Position numbers and translations under genes: made by a program
Origin: Planctomycetota bacterium
GTDB lineage: Bacteria > Planctomycetota > MHYJ01 > WSZJ01 > JACPWG01
DNA: 64,000 nt
NCBI GenBank assembly: GCA_016197205.1
Contig: JACPWG010000116.1
Coordinates: 1-64,000 of the forward strand
Direction of reading: 5' to 3'
Part shown: positions 7,373 to 16,371 of the stretch, piece by piece
Layout of the letters: each line of letters opens with the position of its first letter
Position numbering within the stretch: position 1 is the first letter of the stretch
Notes under the pieces: model-generated
What the model was told of the DNA's origin: nothing
Seen by the model: only the letters and a program-made list of their open reading frames with translations
Databases searched by the model: none

Positions 7373-9400
7373 ATGCCCCCTCTCCCTTCCGCGTGGGCCG
7401 CGAGGCGCGCCCCTCTCGAGCTTTCCACCCTTCTCCTCGCGTTCTTCCTCGCAGCCTCCTACTCTTCGCTGGCCGCACAGACACCGGTCGATGCCGGCGC
7501 GGAGGCGACCGGCGCGGGCGCGGTCAAGGCCGACGCCTACAACGACCAGACGGACCCCAACGCCAAGCCCGTCAACGGCGGCACGGTGGTCTTCCGGTTC
7601 TCCACCGAACCGAAGACGCTCTCCTCGGAAATCGACTCCAGCGCGATGACGCAGTACGTCGTCGCCAACATCTACGAAACCCTCATCGAGCGCAACCCGG
7701 AGACCTACGAGTTCGCGCCGCTCGCGTGTGAAAGCTTCGTCTGGGAGGACCTCGTCGTGCGAAAGGACGGCACCATCCTTCGCGGCAATGCCGAGGACCA
7801 GCAGGACCAGGTCGTGGTCCGGCCGCCCAAAGGCGAGGCTGTGAGCGTCGCGCGCGCGGACCTGAAGGAAGTGCGCAAGGGCGCGAGCATGACCTTCTAT
7901 ATGAGGAAGGGCGCGACGTGGCATGACGGCAAGCCCGTCACAGCGCGTGACGTCGTCTTTTCTTACAAGGCGATGGCCAACCCGGTCGTCGGCGCCACCT
8001 CCGTCCGCTCCTACCTGACCGACATCCAAAACGTCGAGCTGCTCGACGAGATGACGGTCCGCTACACCTACTCGAAGCAGTACTGGGCGGCGCTGGAGAC
8101 GGCGGGCAACCTCCACATGATCTACCCCGAGCACCTGTTCGACCCGGACGGGCTCATGGGCGAGGTCGAGGCGCCGGTGGACGCAGCGAAGGACAAGTTC
8201 CTCGCGGCCCCCGCGCTGACCTACAACGTCGGCACCGGGATCACGGCGGAAATGCAGGCGGAATTCAAGAAGGCCGGCCTCAAAACCGTGAGCGTCTGGA
8301 AGGACCCTGAGACCTTCGGAAAGCGCTTCAACGAGCACGAACGCCACGGCGCGCCGATCGGCAGCGGGCCGTACCGGTTCCAGGCCTGGCAGCGCGGCTC
8401 CAGCCTGACCCTCCAGCGTTACGTGGCCTACAACGGCACGTGGAAACCGCACATCGACAAGATCGTCTATCGGTTCATCACCGAGAACGTCGCGGCGATC
8501 CAGGCCCTGAAGAACGGGGACGTGGACTTCAACTTCGACCTCACGCCGGAACAGTTCGACGTCGAAGGCGTGAACGCGCCCTTCACGAAAGACCACGTAG
8601 TCACCAAGTACTTCATCCCGAACTTCGGGTTCGTCGCGTGGAACCTGCGAAAGGTCCCCTTCAACGAAAAGCTGGTCCGGCAGGCCCTCGCGTACGGCGC
8701 CCTGGACAAGGACCTCTTCAACAAAGAGATCCTGAAGGGCCGGGCCGTGAGCATCGAAGGCGACCAGTACTGCTTCGCACCGGCGTATGACCGCAACATC
8801 AAGCCGTACCCCTTCGACAAGAAGAAGGCCGAGGAGCTGCTCCGGAAGGCGGGGTGGATCGACCACGACGGGGACGGCCTTCGGGACAAGGACGGGGTCC
8901 CGTTCAAGTTCGAGTTGTTGTCGCCTCAGTTCGGGCCGAACGACCCCGCGGCCCGCCGCGTGGCCATCATCATCGAAAACCTCAAGCGACTCGGCATCCA
9001 GATGACGGTGAAGATGCTCGAGTGGACCTCCTTCACCGACCGCCTCGACCGTATGGATTTCGACGCCTGTCAGCTCTCGTGGGCGATGAGCCCCGAGAAC
9101 GACCCCTACCAGAACTGGCACTCCAGCCAGACCGGCGAGAAGGGCTCGAACTTCACGGGCTTCGTAAATGAGGACGCGGACAAGCTGATCGAGGCCTCGC
9201 GTCTCGAGATGGACGCGAAGAAGCGGGCCGCGCTCTTCATCAAGCTGCAGGGCATCCTGCACGAGGAGCAGCCTTACCTCTTCATGTTCTGCAATCCCGA
9301 CTACCTCGCGTACGGGAAAAAGCTGCGCGGGGTGAAGATCTACACGCTCCGGCCCGGGTACGACGTGCGCGACTGGTGGATCCCGAAGGAGCTGCAGTAG
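7373..9400 (+). CDS. Peptide ABC transporter substrate-binding protein (SBP family 5)
   Basis: This is an extracytoplasmic oligopeptide/dipeptide-type binding protein of 675 residues from ATG 7373 with AGGAG at 7362-7366. A signal peptide is visible (LLLAFFLAASYSSLAA). Family hallmarks include NGGTVVFRFSTEPKTL near the mature start, GATWHDGKPVTARDVVFSYKA, and IGSGPYRFQ. The protein is about 120 residues longer than a typical OppA; the extra sequence includes a segment rich in charged residues around 115-165. It is followed after 4 bp by the first permease. Ligand specificity cannot be read from the sequence. Confidence 0.94.
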   Translation: MPPLPSAWAARRAPLELSTLLLAFFLAASYSSLAAQTPVDAGAEATGAGAVKADAYNDQTDPNAKPVNGGTVVFRFSTEPKTLSSEIDSSAMTQYVVANIYETLIERNPETYEFAPLACESFVWEDLVVRKDGTILRGNAEDQQDQVVVRPPKGEAVSVARADLKEVRKGASMTFYMRKGATWHDGKPVTARDVVFSYKAMANPVVGATSVRSYLTDIQNVELLDEMTVRYTYSKQYWAALETAGNLHMIYPEHLFDPDGLMGEVEAPVDAAKDKFLAAPALTYNVGTGITAEMQAEFKKAGLKTVSVWKDPETFGKRFNEHERHGAPIGSGPYRFQAWQRGSSLTLQRYVAYNGTWKPHIDKIVYRFITENVAAIQALKNGDVDFNFDLTPEQFDVEGVNAPFTKDHVVTKYFIPNFGFVAWNLRKVPFNEKLVRQALAYGALDKDLFNKEILKGRAVSIEGDQYCFAPAYDRNIKPYPFDKKKAEELLRKAGWIDHDGDGLRDKDGVPFKFELLSPQFGPNDPAARRVAIIIENLKRLGIQMTVKMLEWTSFTDRLDRMDFDACQLSWAMSPENDPYQNWHSSQTGEKGSNFTGFVNEDADKLIEASRLEMDAKKRAALFIKLQGILHEEQPYLFMFCNPDYLAYGKKLRGVKIYTLRPGYDVRDWWIPKELQ

Positions 9401-9404
9401 CGCG

Positions 9405-10409
9405 GTGAAGACCTATATCCTGCAGCGCCTCGGGCTCATCCTCCCCAACCTGATCGGGATCACGTTCATCTCGTACGGGATCATGATGCTCGCCCCGGGA
9501 GACCCTGCGGCGCTCATCATGGGGACGGGCGTCGCGGGCCAGATGGGTCGGCGCGGACCGACGAAGGAGGACCTCGCGCGGCTCCGGCACGAGTACGGCC
9601 TCGACCAGCCGTGGTACAGGCGGTACGGCTCCTGGCTCTCCCGGGTCGCCACGCTCGACTTCGGCAAGTCGATGAACCCCAAGGATCGGCGACCGGTGTG
9701 GGAGCTGATCCGGCAGGCGCTCCCGATCACGCTCGTGCTGAACTTCTGGTCCCTCCTGCTCATCTATCTCGTCGGCCTGCCGATCGGGATCTACTCCGCG
9801 TCCCGACAGTACACATGGCTGGACCGGACGCTGACGATCGCGCTCTTCGTTTTGTATTCGCTGCCCAGCTTCTGGGTCGCCACCAACTGCCTGCTCCTCC
9901 TCTGCGGCGGGGACTACCTTCGCCTGTTCCCCATCACCGCGATGACCGAACAGTGCTGCGCGGATCGAGAAGGGTTCGGCGCACTTTTGCACCGCGGCTG
10001 GCATCTCTTCCTCCCGGTCGCCGTCCTCACCTACGCCAGCTTCGCCTTCACGTCGCGGCAGATGCGGGTCGGCATGCTGGAGCAGATCCGGCAGGACTAC
10101 GTCCGCACCTCGCGGGCGAAGGGCCTCTCGGAGCGGATGGTGATCCTCAAGCATGCGCTGCGCAACTCCCTCATCCCTGTGGTGACGCTCTTCGGAGACC
10201 TGCTCCCCGCCCTCCTCGGCGGCAGCGTCATCGTCGAGCAGATCTTCAGCGTGCCGGGGATGGGACGACTGGACTTCGAGGCCATCACGCAAAAGAACTT
10301 CACGGTCGTCATGGGGATCACGACGATCTCCGCGCTGCTCACGCTCGTCGGGATCCTCATCAGCGACCTGCTCTACGTGGCCGTGAACCCGAAGATCCGA
10401 TTCGACTGA
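9405..10409 (+). CDS. Peptide ABC transporter permease, DppB/OppB type
   Basis: This is the first membrane subunit of the importer, 334 residues from GTG 9405, only 4 bp after the binding-protein stop. It has the standard six-helix layout, the N-terminal MLAPGDPAA motif and the cytoplasmic EAA loop (RAKGLSERMVILKHALRNS) that contacts the ATPase. No ATPase gene (DppD/DppF) follows in the window, so it must be encoded elsewhere or be shared. The next importer gene is 635 bp away, with repeats in between. Confidence 0.95.
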   Translation: MKTYILQRLGLILPNLIGITFISYGIMMLAPGDPAALIMGTGVAGQMGRRGPTKEDLARLRHEYGLDQPWYRRYGSWLSRVATLDFGKSMNPKDRRPVWELIRQALPITLVLNFWSLLLIYLVGLPIGIYSASRQYTWLDRTLTIALFVLYSLPSFWVATNCLLLLCGGDYLRLFPITAMTEQCCADREGFGALLHRGWHLFLPVAVLTYASFAFTSRQMRVGMLEQIRQDYVRTSRAKGLSERMVILKHALRNSLIPVVTLFGDLLPALLGGSVIVEQIFSVPGMGRLDFEAITQKNFTVVMGITTISALLTLVGILISDLLYVAVNPKIRFD

Positions 10410-10446
10410 GGAGATTTGAGAGTTGAGAATTGACATTTGAGATTTC
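10409..10446. repeat. AT-rich direct-repeat patch
   Basis: Short words such as GAGATTTGAGAGTTGAGAATT follow directly after the permease stop. A related patch (ATTTGACATTTGAGACTTGC) lies at 10950-10988. The 10410-11044 spacer holds no gene. Confidence 0.6.
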
Positions 10447-10691
10447 TCGCGGCGGATTCCGTACGGACCGAACATCCCGGAAACCACGGCTTTCCTGGCG
10501 AGGCTGGTGGGCCGCCGAAATCCCAACGGCGACCCATGCGACTCGGCTCTCGGCCTCGCTCCGGGCGAGGGAGCGGCCTCTGGGGTTCACCGTGTCCAGG
10601 GGGTTCGATCTCGCCTCCACACCCACCGACGTCCGTGAAGCGTTTGAGACGATCGCCGTCGCCGGCGTTTCTCGGCACCGAGGGCGAAACC

Positions 10692-10948
10692 ATGCCGGTA
10701 TGACGCCGTGTCACAACGGCCAACCAACAGGTGTTGGGGCAACGAATTCTCGGAAAACAATCCTCGAAACCGGCGAAATTCGCGGCTCGTTCTTCACCCA
10801 GCGCCGGCGGGACCGAATCCGAGGGAGCCGTCGGATGCGCTGAGACCGCTCCCTCACGGTCGCGGTTCCGATTGGCGGCGCTCGATTCGCAGTCTTTCGT
10901 CCTTCGGCTTATTCGGCGTCTTGGGTGGCTCGTCCCTTCGGCTGCTCG
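10692..10948 (-). repeat. Dispersed composite repeat, copy 2
   Basis: On the minus strand this aligns with 1956-2247 (minus) and 63261-63562 (plus), with the conserved core at 10842-10869. It separates the two permease genes of the peptide importer. Confidence 0.82.
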
Positions 10949-11044
10949 CGATTTGACATTTGAGACTTGCAATTTGAATTTTGAAATCGCCTCTCGCGCC
11001 ACCTCCTCCACTTCGCCGCGCTCCCCCACCATCGAGCTTCGCCC

Positions 11045-12877
11045 ATGACGCCCTCTTCCGCCCCCCTCGCCGTCCCCACGCCGCCGGTGCCACCCGCGCC
11101 CGCGCCCGCGTCCGCGGCCGAGCCGCCCATCGAAGGCAAGAGCTACTGGGACGTCGTCTGGCGACAGCTCCGCAAGGACAAGCCCGCGCTCGTCGCCGGC
11201 GCCATCCTCGTGCTCCTCGGCCTCTCCGCGATCCTCGCCCCGCTCCTCGCGAACGACAAGCCGTACTGGTTCACCGGCACGATGCCCGGCCTGTACCAGA
11301 ACCAGTTCCTCGACTGGAAGGACGCGGCGCACAACGAGTTCGTCGAGACGCCGGCCGCGCTCGCGCGCGCACAGGCCACCTGGGACAAGCTCGGCGTGCC
11401 GCTCATGCAACTCAAGACCCGGCTGCGGGTCGAGGACTGGCGAAGCGCGGGGGAGCTGCTCGACGCGAAGAAAAAAGAGATCGAAACGAAGCGCCCGAAC
11501 GACTTCAAGTGGAAGAACGACGACGTTTCCCTCGCGGAGGTCAAGAAGGAGCTAGGCCCCGCCGACTGGGCGACGGTCGAGCCGCTGGTGCGGCGCGCGG
11601 CGGACGGCCTCGAGGGCGAGTACCGGCTGCGACTCACGCGAAGCCTGCGCGGCATCGAGCTTGCCTTGACCTTCCTCGCGGAGCAGTTGCGACCAGGGGT
11701 CGCGGGCGAAGTGCCGGGCCTCCTCGCGGAGTACCGAGCGGTGGCGGCGGACGGCGATTTCGTGCGGCTCCGGGGGGACGCGTACGAAGCAGCCAGGACG
11801 CGACTCGCACAGCTCGGCGACCGGGCGGCAGCCCTTCTCGACCCGGAGAAGGTCGACCTGGTCCCCGCGACCTACTACCCCCTCTTCCGCAGCCTCACGG
11901 CCATCGACTTTTTTTCGCTCGCCTTCGTCGCCGGCTGCTTCACCTGGCTCCCCGCGACCTGGCGGTGGCTCTCCGGTCGCAGGCGCCTGCCGCGCGAGCG
12001 GCGCGCACGCATCCTGCTGGCTCTCGCGTTCCTGCCCCCCCTCGCCGCGGCCGGACTCCGCCTGCTCCACGGCCCCCCGTTCGAGTCCATCGACTACAAG
12101 CGGGCCCACGAAGAGAAGGAGATCGTGGCCTCCGCCTGGCACATGCCGCCGATCCCCTTCGGCTTCAATGAAGCGCACCAGAGCGAGACCTCCCACCGGC
12201 CGACCTCGACCTATTACCTGGGCACCGACGAGACCGGCCGCGACCTCCTCACCCGCATGCTCTGGGGAGGCCGCGTTTCGCTCTCCGTCGGGTTCGTCGC
12301 CGTCGGCATCTACTCCGGGATCGGGATCCTCCTGGGCGCGCTCGCCGGCTATTTCCGCGGCTGGGTGGACATGCTGATCTCGCGGCTGATCGAGTGGATG
12401 ATGTGCTTTCCCACGTTCTTCCTCGTCCTCGCCGCCGTGGCCTTCCTCCCTCCGAACATTTTCAACATCATGCTCGTGATCGGCCTCACGGGGTGGACGA
12501 CCGAGGCGCGACTCGTGCGCGGGGAGTTCCTGCGGCTTTCCGGCGAGGACTTCGTGCTCGCGGCGCGCGCGGTCGGCGTCCCCGCCTGGCGCATCATCTT
12601 CGTCCATGTCCTCCCCAACGGCCTCGCGCCGCTCCTCGTGGCGGCCAGCTTCGGCGTCGCGGGCGCCATCCTGACCGAGTCCTCGCTCTCCTTCCTCGGC
12701 TTCGGCGTGCAGATCCCCGACTCGAGCTGGGGGAGCATCCTCTCCGCCGCGCGCGAAAACTTTCACGCCTGGTGGCTCATCCTCTTCCCCGGGCTCGCCA
12801 TCTTCGTCACGGTCACCGCGTTCAATCTTCTCGGCGAGGGGCTGAGGGACGCGACCGACCCGCGGATGAAGGTGTAG
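11045..12877 (+). CDS. Peptide ABC transporter permease, DppC/OppC type, with large insert
   Basis: This is the second importer membrane subunit at 610 residues, about twice the usual 300. A Pro/Ala N-terminus precedes TM1 (about 48-72). About 210 residues of hydrophilic, charged sequence then follow before two more hydrophobic stretches (about 281-303 and 322-342). The standard permease core begins at YYLGTDETGRDLL (about 395-407) and includes the EAA loop near 509-527. The insert falls between TM1 and the LGTDE motif, probably on the outer face, and could dock the unusually long binding protein. The start lacks a strong ribosome site. Confidence 0.92.
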   Translation: MTPSSAPLAVPTPPVPPAPAPASAAEPPIEGKSYWDVVWRQLRKDKPALVAGAILVLLGLSAILAPLLANDKPYWFTGTMPGLYQNQFLDWKDAAHNEFVETPAALARAQATWDKLGVPLMQLKTRLRVEDWRSAGELLDAKKKEIETKRPNDFKWKNDDVSLAEVKKELGPADWATVEPLVRRAADGLEGEYRLRLTRSLRGIELALTFLAEQLRPGVAGEVPGLLAEYRAVAADGDFVRLRGDAYEAARTRLAQLGDRAAALLDPEKVDLVPATYYPLFRSLTAIDFFSLAFVAGCFTWLPATWRWLSGRRRLPRERRARILLALAFLPPLAAAGLRLLHGPPFESIDYKRAHEEKEIVASAWHMPPIPFGFNEAHQSETSHRPTSTYYLGTDETGRDLLTRMLWGGRVSLSVGFVAVGIYSGIGILLGALAGYFRGWVDMLISRLIEWMMCFPTFFLVLAAVAFLPPNIFNIMLVIGLTGWTTEARLVRGEFLRLSGEDFVLAARAVGVPAWRIIFVHVLPNGLAPLLVAASFGVAGAILTESSLSFLGFGVQIPDSSWGSILSAARENFHAWWLILFPGLAIFVTVTAFNLLGEGLRDATDPRMKV

Positions 12878-12906
12878 GGCCGCACTCTCCGCCGGCAACG
12901 CGCATC

Positions 12907-12936
12907 TTGACCTCCCGCCCGCGCTCCGGCTAGGAT
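12907..12936 (+). promoter_or_regulatory. Sigma-70-like promoter with long GC-rich leader
   Basis: TTGACC, an 18-bp spacer, then TAGGAT. About 216 bp of self-complementary GC-rich sequence separate it from the zinc-ribbon gene at 13153; this leader might be a structured RNA. Confidence 0.5.
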
Positions 12937-13152
12937 GGGCGTATAGCGGGTTCGGCCCCCGCCGGGCGGCGTGTGTTGGGCGGGCGCGGCGGAGCCTGGG
13001 GCGAGGAGGGTAGCGCACGGACTGGACGCCGCAGGCGCGGCGGCTGTCTCTGCCCCACGCCTGGCGGCGGCGGGCGGGGGCGGCCAGATCTGAGTCCGTA
13101 GGGGCGGGGTCCTGGCAAGGAGTGAGCCGACAAACCTCGGGAAGTGTGAGCC

Positions 13153-13485
13153 ATGGGCATGTTCGACTGGTATCGGCCGGCTGGGATTTTCAATTGCCCC
13201 ATTTGTGGTACACCGCTTCGGGAGTGGCAGGGCAAGATGGGGCCATGCCTGCTTTTCGTCTGGCAACAGGGCGTAGCATTTCCTGTCGAACATGCTGCGG
13301 AGGAGGAGTGCAGGGTCAGCATGGCGGTGCGGGAAGAGGAACGACTTCCCCCCTCTTTCGACATCTATTGTTACGACTGCGAGACGCACAGAGTTGACGC
13401 TCGATGCGAAGCGGTCGCGGGGATCTGGAGCGATACTCGCATCCATGCGGTGGTGGACCTGAAACGAATGCGACCAGCTCTTTGA
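13153..13485 (+). CDS. Small zinc-ribbon protein of unknown function
   Basis: This 110-residue protein begins MGMFDWYRPAG and has Cys15/Cys18 (CPIC) and Cys73/Cys76 (CYDC), a likely zinc site. Its aromatic-rich composition and clearly lower GC than its neighbours suggest a recent arrival. The start at 13153 has GTGAGCC upstream but no strong ribosome site. I recall similar MGMFD-type proteins in actinobacteria and planctomycetes, without known function. Confidence 0.72.
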   Translation: MGMFDWYRPAGIFNCPICGTPLREWQGKMGPCLLFVWQQGVAFPVEHAAEEECRVSMAVREEERLPPSFDIYCYDCETHRVDARCEAVAGIWSDTRIHAVVDLKRMRPAL

Positions 13486-13655
13486 CGATTCGTCGATGGT
13501 CGCTTGAAGGAAAAGCAGTAGCACGACGACGCGAAACCGCGGCGCGTGCGGCAGGGAAGTTCCCTCCGAGGCCCGACGCACTTGCGTCCCGGCGAGGACG
13601 CCCGCCCTCCCAGCCCAGGTCGGCCCTTCAGACCTTCGAGCACGAGGCGTCCACT

Positions 13656-14669
13656 ATGTCCGCCAGCGGCGATGACGACCCGAAAAACAGACTTCCCGCC
13701 AAGTCGAGGCTCCAGCTTGTCGCCGAGGAGGTCCAGGCGGCCGTGATCCGCGCCCTGCAGGACAACGACGTGGAAGGCTGGGAACGACGGGAGGCGGAAC
13801 GGGAGAAGCGGATCCTCGCAACGATACGGCAGCTCCAGCAGGAAGGCAAGCTGTTCGGCGGAGCGACGGGGGCGGAGTCGAAGGGCCCGGACGAACTTGC
13901 GGCGGCCGTCGTGCTCGAGCCGCGCGCCGACGCGCCGCGCGAGGCCTTTGCCGCGGCGGTCGCGGCGACCGACCCGCCGCGCGCGGAGCTCGTGCTCGCC
14001 CAATTGGAGGTCGCGCGGCGCCGCCGGGCCGGCGAGAGGTACGACGCACTCGCGCCTCTGCTCGCCCGGGCCATGGCCCTGTGCGCGGCACATGGCCGGC
14101 GCTGGGCCGCCGCGATCGATCCGCTCCTCACGCCGGCGCCCCCCTACGCCCCGCGCTTCCAATTTCGGCGCGGATTCGTGGAAGAGGTCCGAACTTCAAG
14201 CGGCGCCTTCCTCGCGAGCGCGGACCGCCTCTTCGGCGCCGCGCCCATCCTGGATCTCGTCATCACCTCGCTCGACGGCGCGGCTGCCGAATTCTTCGCC
14301 TGTCGATGGTTGGCGAAGCTCCGTTCGCTCTCGTTCTTCAACGCCGGTCTTACCGATCGCGATGCGGAGGCGCTCGCGACCAGCCCGGTCCTGGGCCGAC
14401 TCGCGTGGCTCGATTTGCGCTCCAATCGCCTGACGGATCGCGGCATCGACGCCATCGGCGCGACGGAGTGCCTTGCCGGCCTGCGGTGGTGCGGGCTCGC
14501 CCACAATCGAGGGAAGGACCCGAATCCGCTCGGCGACGAGGATGAGTCCGGCCGGCGCGGCGTGCGCCGCACCGAGGCCGGCGTGCGGCTCGTGAGGCAG
14601 TTCGGCCCCCTTCCCTGGCTCGGAAGGTTCACTTCCGCCGATCCGCCGGATCCGGAAGCGCTGGCCTGA
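13656..14669 (+). CDS. TIGR02996-like / leucine-rich repeat protein
   Basis: This 337-residue protein (start ATG 13656) looks like the repeat-companion family found in Gemmata-type planctomycetes. The central part has RAELVLAQLEVAR and a FRRGFVEEVRTSS motif. It is followed by degenerate leucine-rich repeats (LRSLSFFNAGLTDRDAEAL, LAWLDLRSNRLTDRGIDAI). The N-terminal 70 residues are charged, with coiled-coil character. An earlier in-frame start at 13404 overlaps the zinc-ribbon gene and is unlikely. Probable role: protein interaction; the partner is unknown. Confidence 0.78.
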   Translation: MSASGDDDPKNRLPAKSRLQLVAEEVQAAVIRALQDNDVEGWERREAEREKRILATIRQLQQEGKLFGGATGAESKGPDELAAAVVLEPRADAPREAFAAAVAATDPPRAELVLAQLEVARRRRAGERYDALAPLLARAMALCAAHGRRWAAAIDPLLTPAPPYAPRFQFRRGFVEEVRTSSGAFLASADRLFGAAPILDLVITSLDGAAAEFFACRWLAKLRSLSFFNAGLTDRDAEALATSPVLGRLAWLDLRSNRLTDRGIDAIGATECLAGLRWCGLAHNRGKDPNPLGDEDESGRRGVRRTEAGVRLVRQFGPLPWLGRFTSADPPDPEALA

Positions 14670-14718
14670 CGCCGCCGCCGCGCCTTCCAACTTCCACCCG
14701 CCTAGCGCCGCCCGCCTC

Positions 14719-14748
14719 TTGACCTCCCGCCCGTGCCCCGGCTACGAT
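14719..14748 (+). promoter_or_regulatory. Sigma-70-like promoter, leaderless transcript likely
   Basis: TTGACC, an 18-bp spacer, then TACGAT. The -10 box ends 7 bases before ATG 14756 and overlaps ATG 14747, arguing for 14756 as the start. The -35 and spacer closely match those at 12907-12936. Confidence 0.6.
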
Positions 14749-14755
14749 GGGCGGC

Positions 14756-16321
14756 ATGGACTGTTTCCTGAGTTTGGCGTTCGGCCTCGGGCTCCTGGGC
14801 GGCTTCGCCGGCCTGCTTTTCTCCGTCGTGCGGTCCTTGATGTGGGGGACCGCATGGACCCGCAGCGCCTTGGCACGACCCGCGTGGAAGGCCGCGGCCG
14901 CCGAGCTGGGCCTCGACTTCCAGCCGCGGCCGTTCACCAAGCTCGGCGTGATCTGCGGCACGATCCGGGGCATCACGATCACCGTCAAGCTCGAAAGGTC
15001 CGGCTTCTGGTCCCTGCGCGACGTGTGGACGCGGATCAGTCTCTTCGGGGAGGGCCTCGCGCCGAACCTGTCGATCGAGCCGAAGGGGATCACGGACCGG
15101 CTCGGAAACATGATCGGTCAGCACGACCTGCGCGTGGGGGACGAGGAGTTCGATCGCAAGGCGCTCGTCGCAGGCTCCGAGACCGAGATGGCGGCGCTCC
15201 TGGACAAGGGCGCGCGGGAACGGGTGGTCCGGCTGCTCATCGGCCGCGGCGCCAGGCTGGAGGGCAAGCGCATGTTGCTCCTGGCGCCGGGCGTGGTCCT
15301 CACCACCCGGGGCATGGTCTCCACGTTGCGTGAGCTGCTCGAGGTCGCGGAGCTGCTCACGGTCGAGGGGAAGGATCTCCCAAGCCGGCTGGCCGACCAC
15401 GCGGTAGGCGAGTGGCAGCCGGAGGTCAGGTACCGGAACCTCGCGATCCTGGTGAAGCGCTTTCCCGGGACGCCGGAGGCGCTGCGTGCGTGCCGCGAGG
15501 TGGCGAAGCGGGACGAATCGCGCATTCGGGTGCTCGCCCTGCGGCACCTCCAAAAAGAGGGCCTTACGCCGCTGGCCGAGTTGGTGGAGTCCGACAGTTC
15601 GCCGGAGGAGTACCGGCTGGAGGCACTGGAACACCTGCTCCGAGAGCTGCCCCGGGACGGTCTCGCCGTCTTCCTCGAACGACTGATCGGCTCCAAGTGC
15701 GACGGGGTTCGCAAGCGGGCGTTCAAGGCCCTCCTGTCGCTGAAGGAGACGCCGCCGCTCGAGCTGCTCGTCGAAAAATTGGCGGGCGCCAACCCCGCCG
15801 CGACGTGCGACCTCGTGCGCGCGATCGGCCGACTCGAGGACCCGAACGCGGAAGCGGCCCTGCTGCCGCTCCTCGAGCACGCGGATCCGCAGGTGAAGAC
15901 CGTCGTCTCCGGCGTGCTGGGGCGGATCGGCACGATCCGCGCCGTGGAGCCGCTGCTTGCCTGCGCGCGCGGTGCGGGCGGCCTGGGCAAGGGCGAGCTG
16001 GGCGCGGTCGCCCGTTTCGCCGTGAAGGCGATCCAGCGGCGCCTGGGAGAGGTCGATGCGGGACGACTCTCGGTCGTCGAGGGGGAGGCGGAGGACGGCG
16101 CGCTCAGCCTCGCGGAAGGGGAGGGCGCGCTCTCGCTGGAGGGGGTTGTTGAGGCGGATGGGGCACGAGCCGGCGAACCGATTTCGGGCGAGGCGACGCT
16201 CGCCGCCGCCCCGGCGAGCGCGCCGCCTCAGCCGCAAGAAGGGGCCCCCGATTCCGACCTCGGATCGGAACGGCCGCTTCCGCCCGACGCGCGAGACGCG
16301 GCGCGGCGGGCCCGGCCGTGA
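14756..16321 (+). CDS. Membrane-anchored HEAT-repeat protein
   Basis: This is 521 residues from ATG 14756; ATG 14747 lies inside the -10 box. An N-terminal hydrophobic segment (FLSLAFGLGLLGGFAGLLF) probably anchors it. Residues 40-150 form an unrecognised globular domain. About 200-430 is a run of alpha-helical HEAT-like repeats (for example ALRHLQKEGLTPLAELV). The C-terminal 90 residues are acidic, low-complexity and Pro/Ala-rich. It likely serves as a scaffold at the cytoplasmic membrane. It converges with the thioredoxin gene 50 bp downstream. Confidence 0.8.
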   Translation: MDCFLSLAFGLGLLGGFAGLLFSVVRSLMWGTAWTRSALARPAWKAAAAELGLDFQPRPFTKLGVICGTIRGITITVKLERSGFWSLRDVWTRISLFGEGLAPNLSIEPKGITDRLGNMIGQHDLRVGDEEFDRKALVAGSETEMAALLDKGARERVVRLLIGRGARLEGKRMLLLAPGVVLTTRGMVSTLRELLEVAELLTVEGKDLPSRLADHAVGEWQPEVRYRNLAILVKRFPGTPEALRACREVAKRDESRIRVLALRHLQKEGLTPLAELVESDSSPEEYRLEALEHLLRELPRDGLAVFLERLIGSKCDGVRKRAFKALLSLKETPPLELLVEKLAGANPAATCDLVRAIGRLEDPNAEAALLPLLEHADPQVKTVVSGVLGRIGTIRAVEPLLACARGAGGLGKGELGAVARFAVKAIQRRLGEVDAGRLSVVEGEAEDGALSLAEGEGALSLEGVVEADGARAGEPISGEATLAAAPASAPPQPQEGAPDSDLGSERPLPPDARDAARRARP

Positions 16322-16371
16322 GGGAGCTCGGGGAAGAGCCTCCCGGCGCCCCCCGCTTCCGCGATCCGCGC

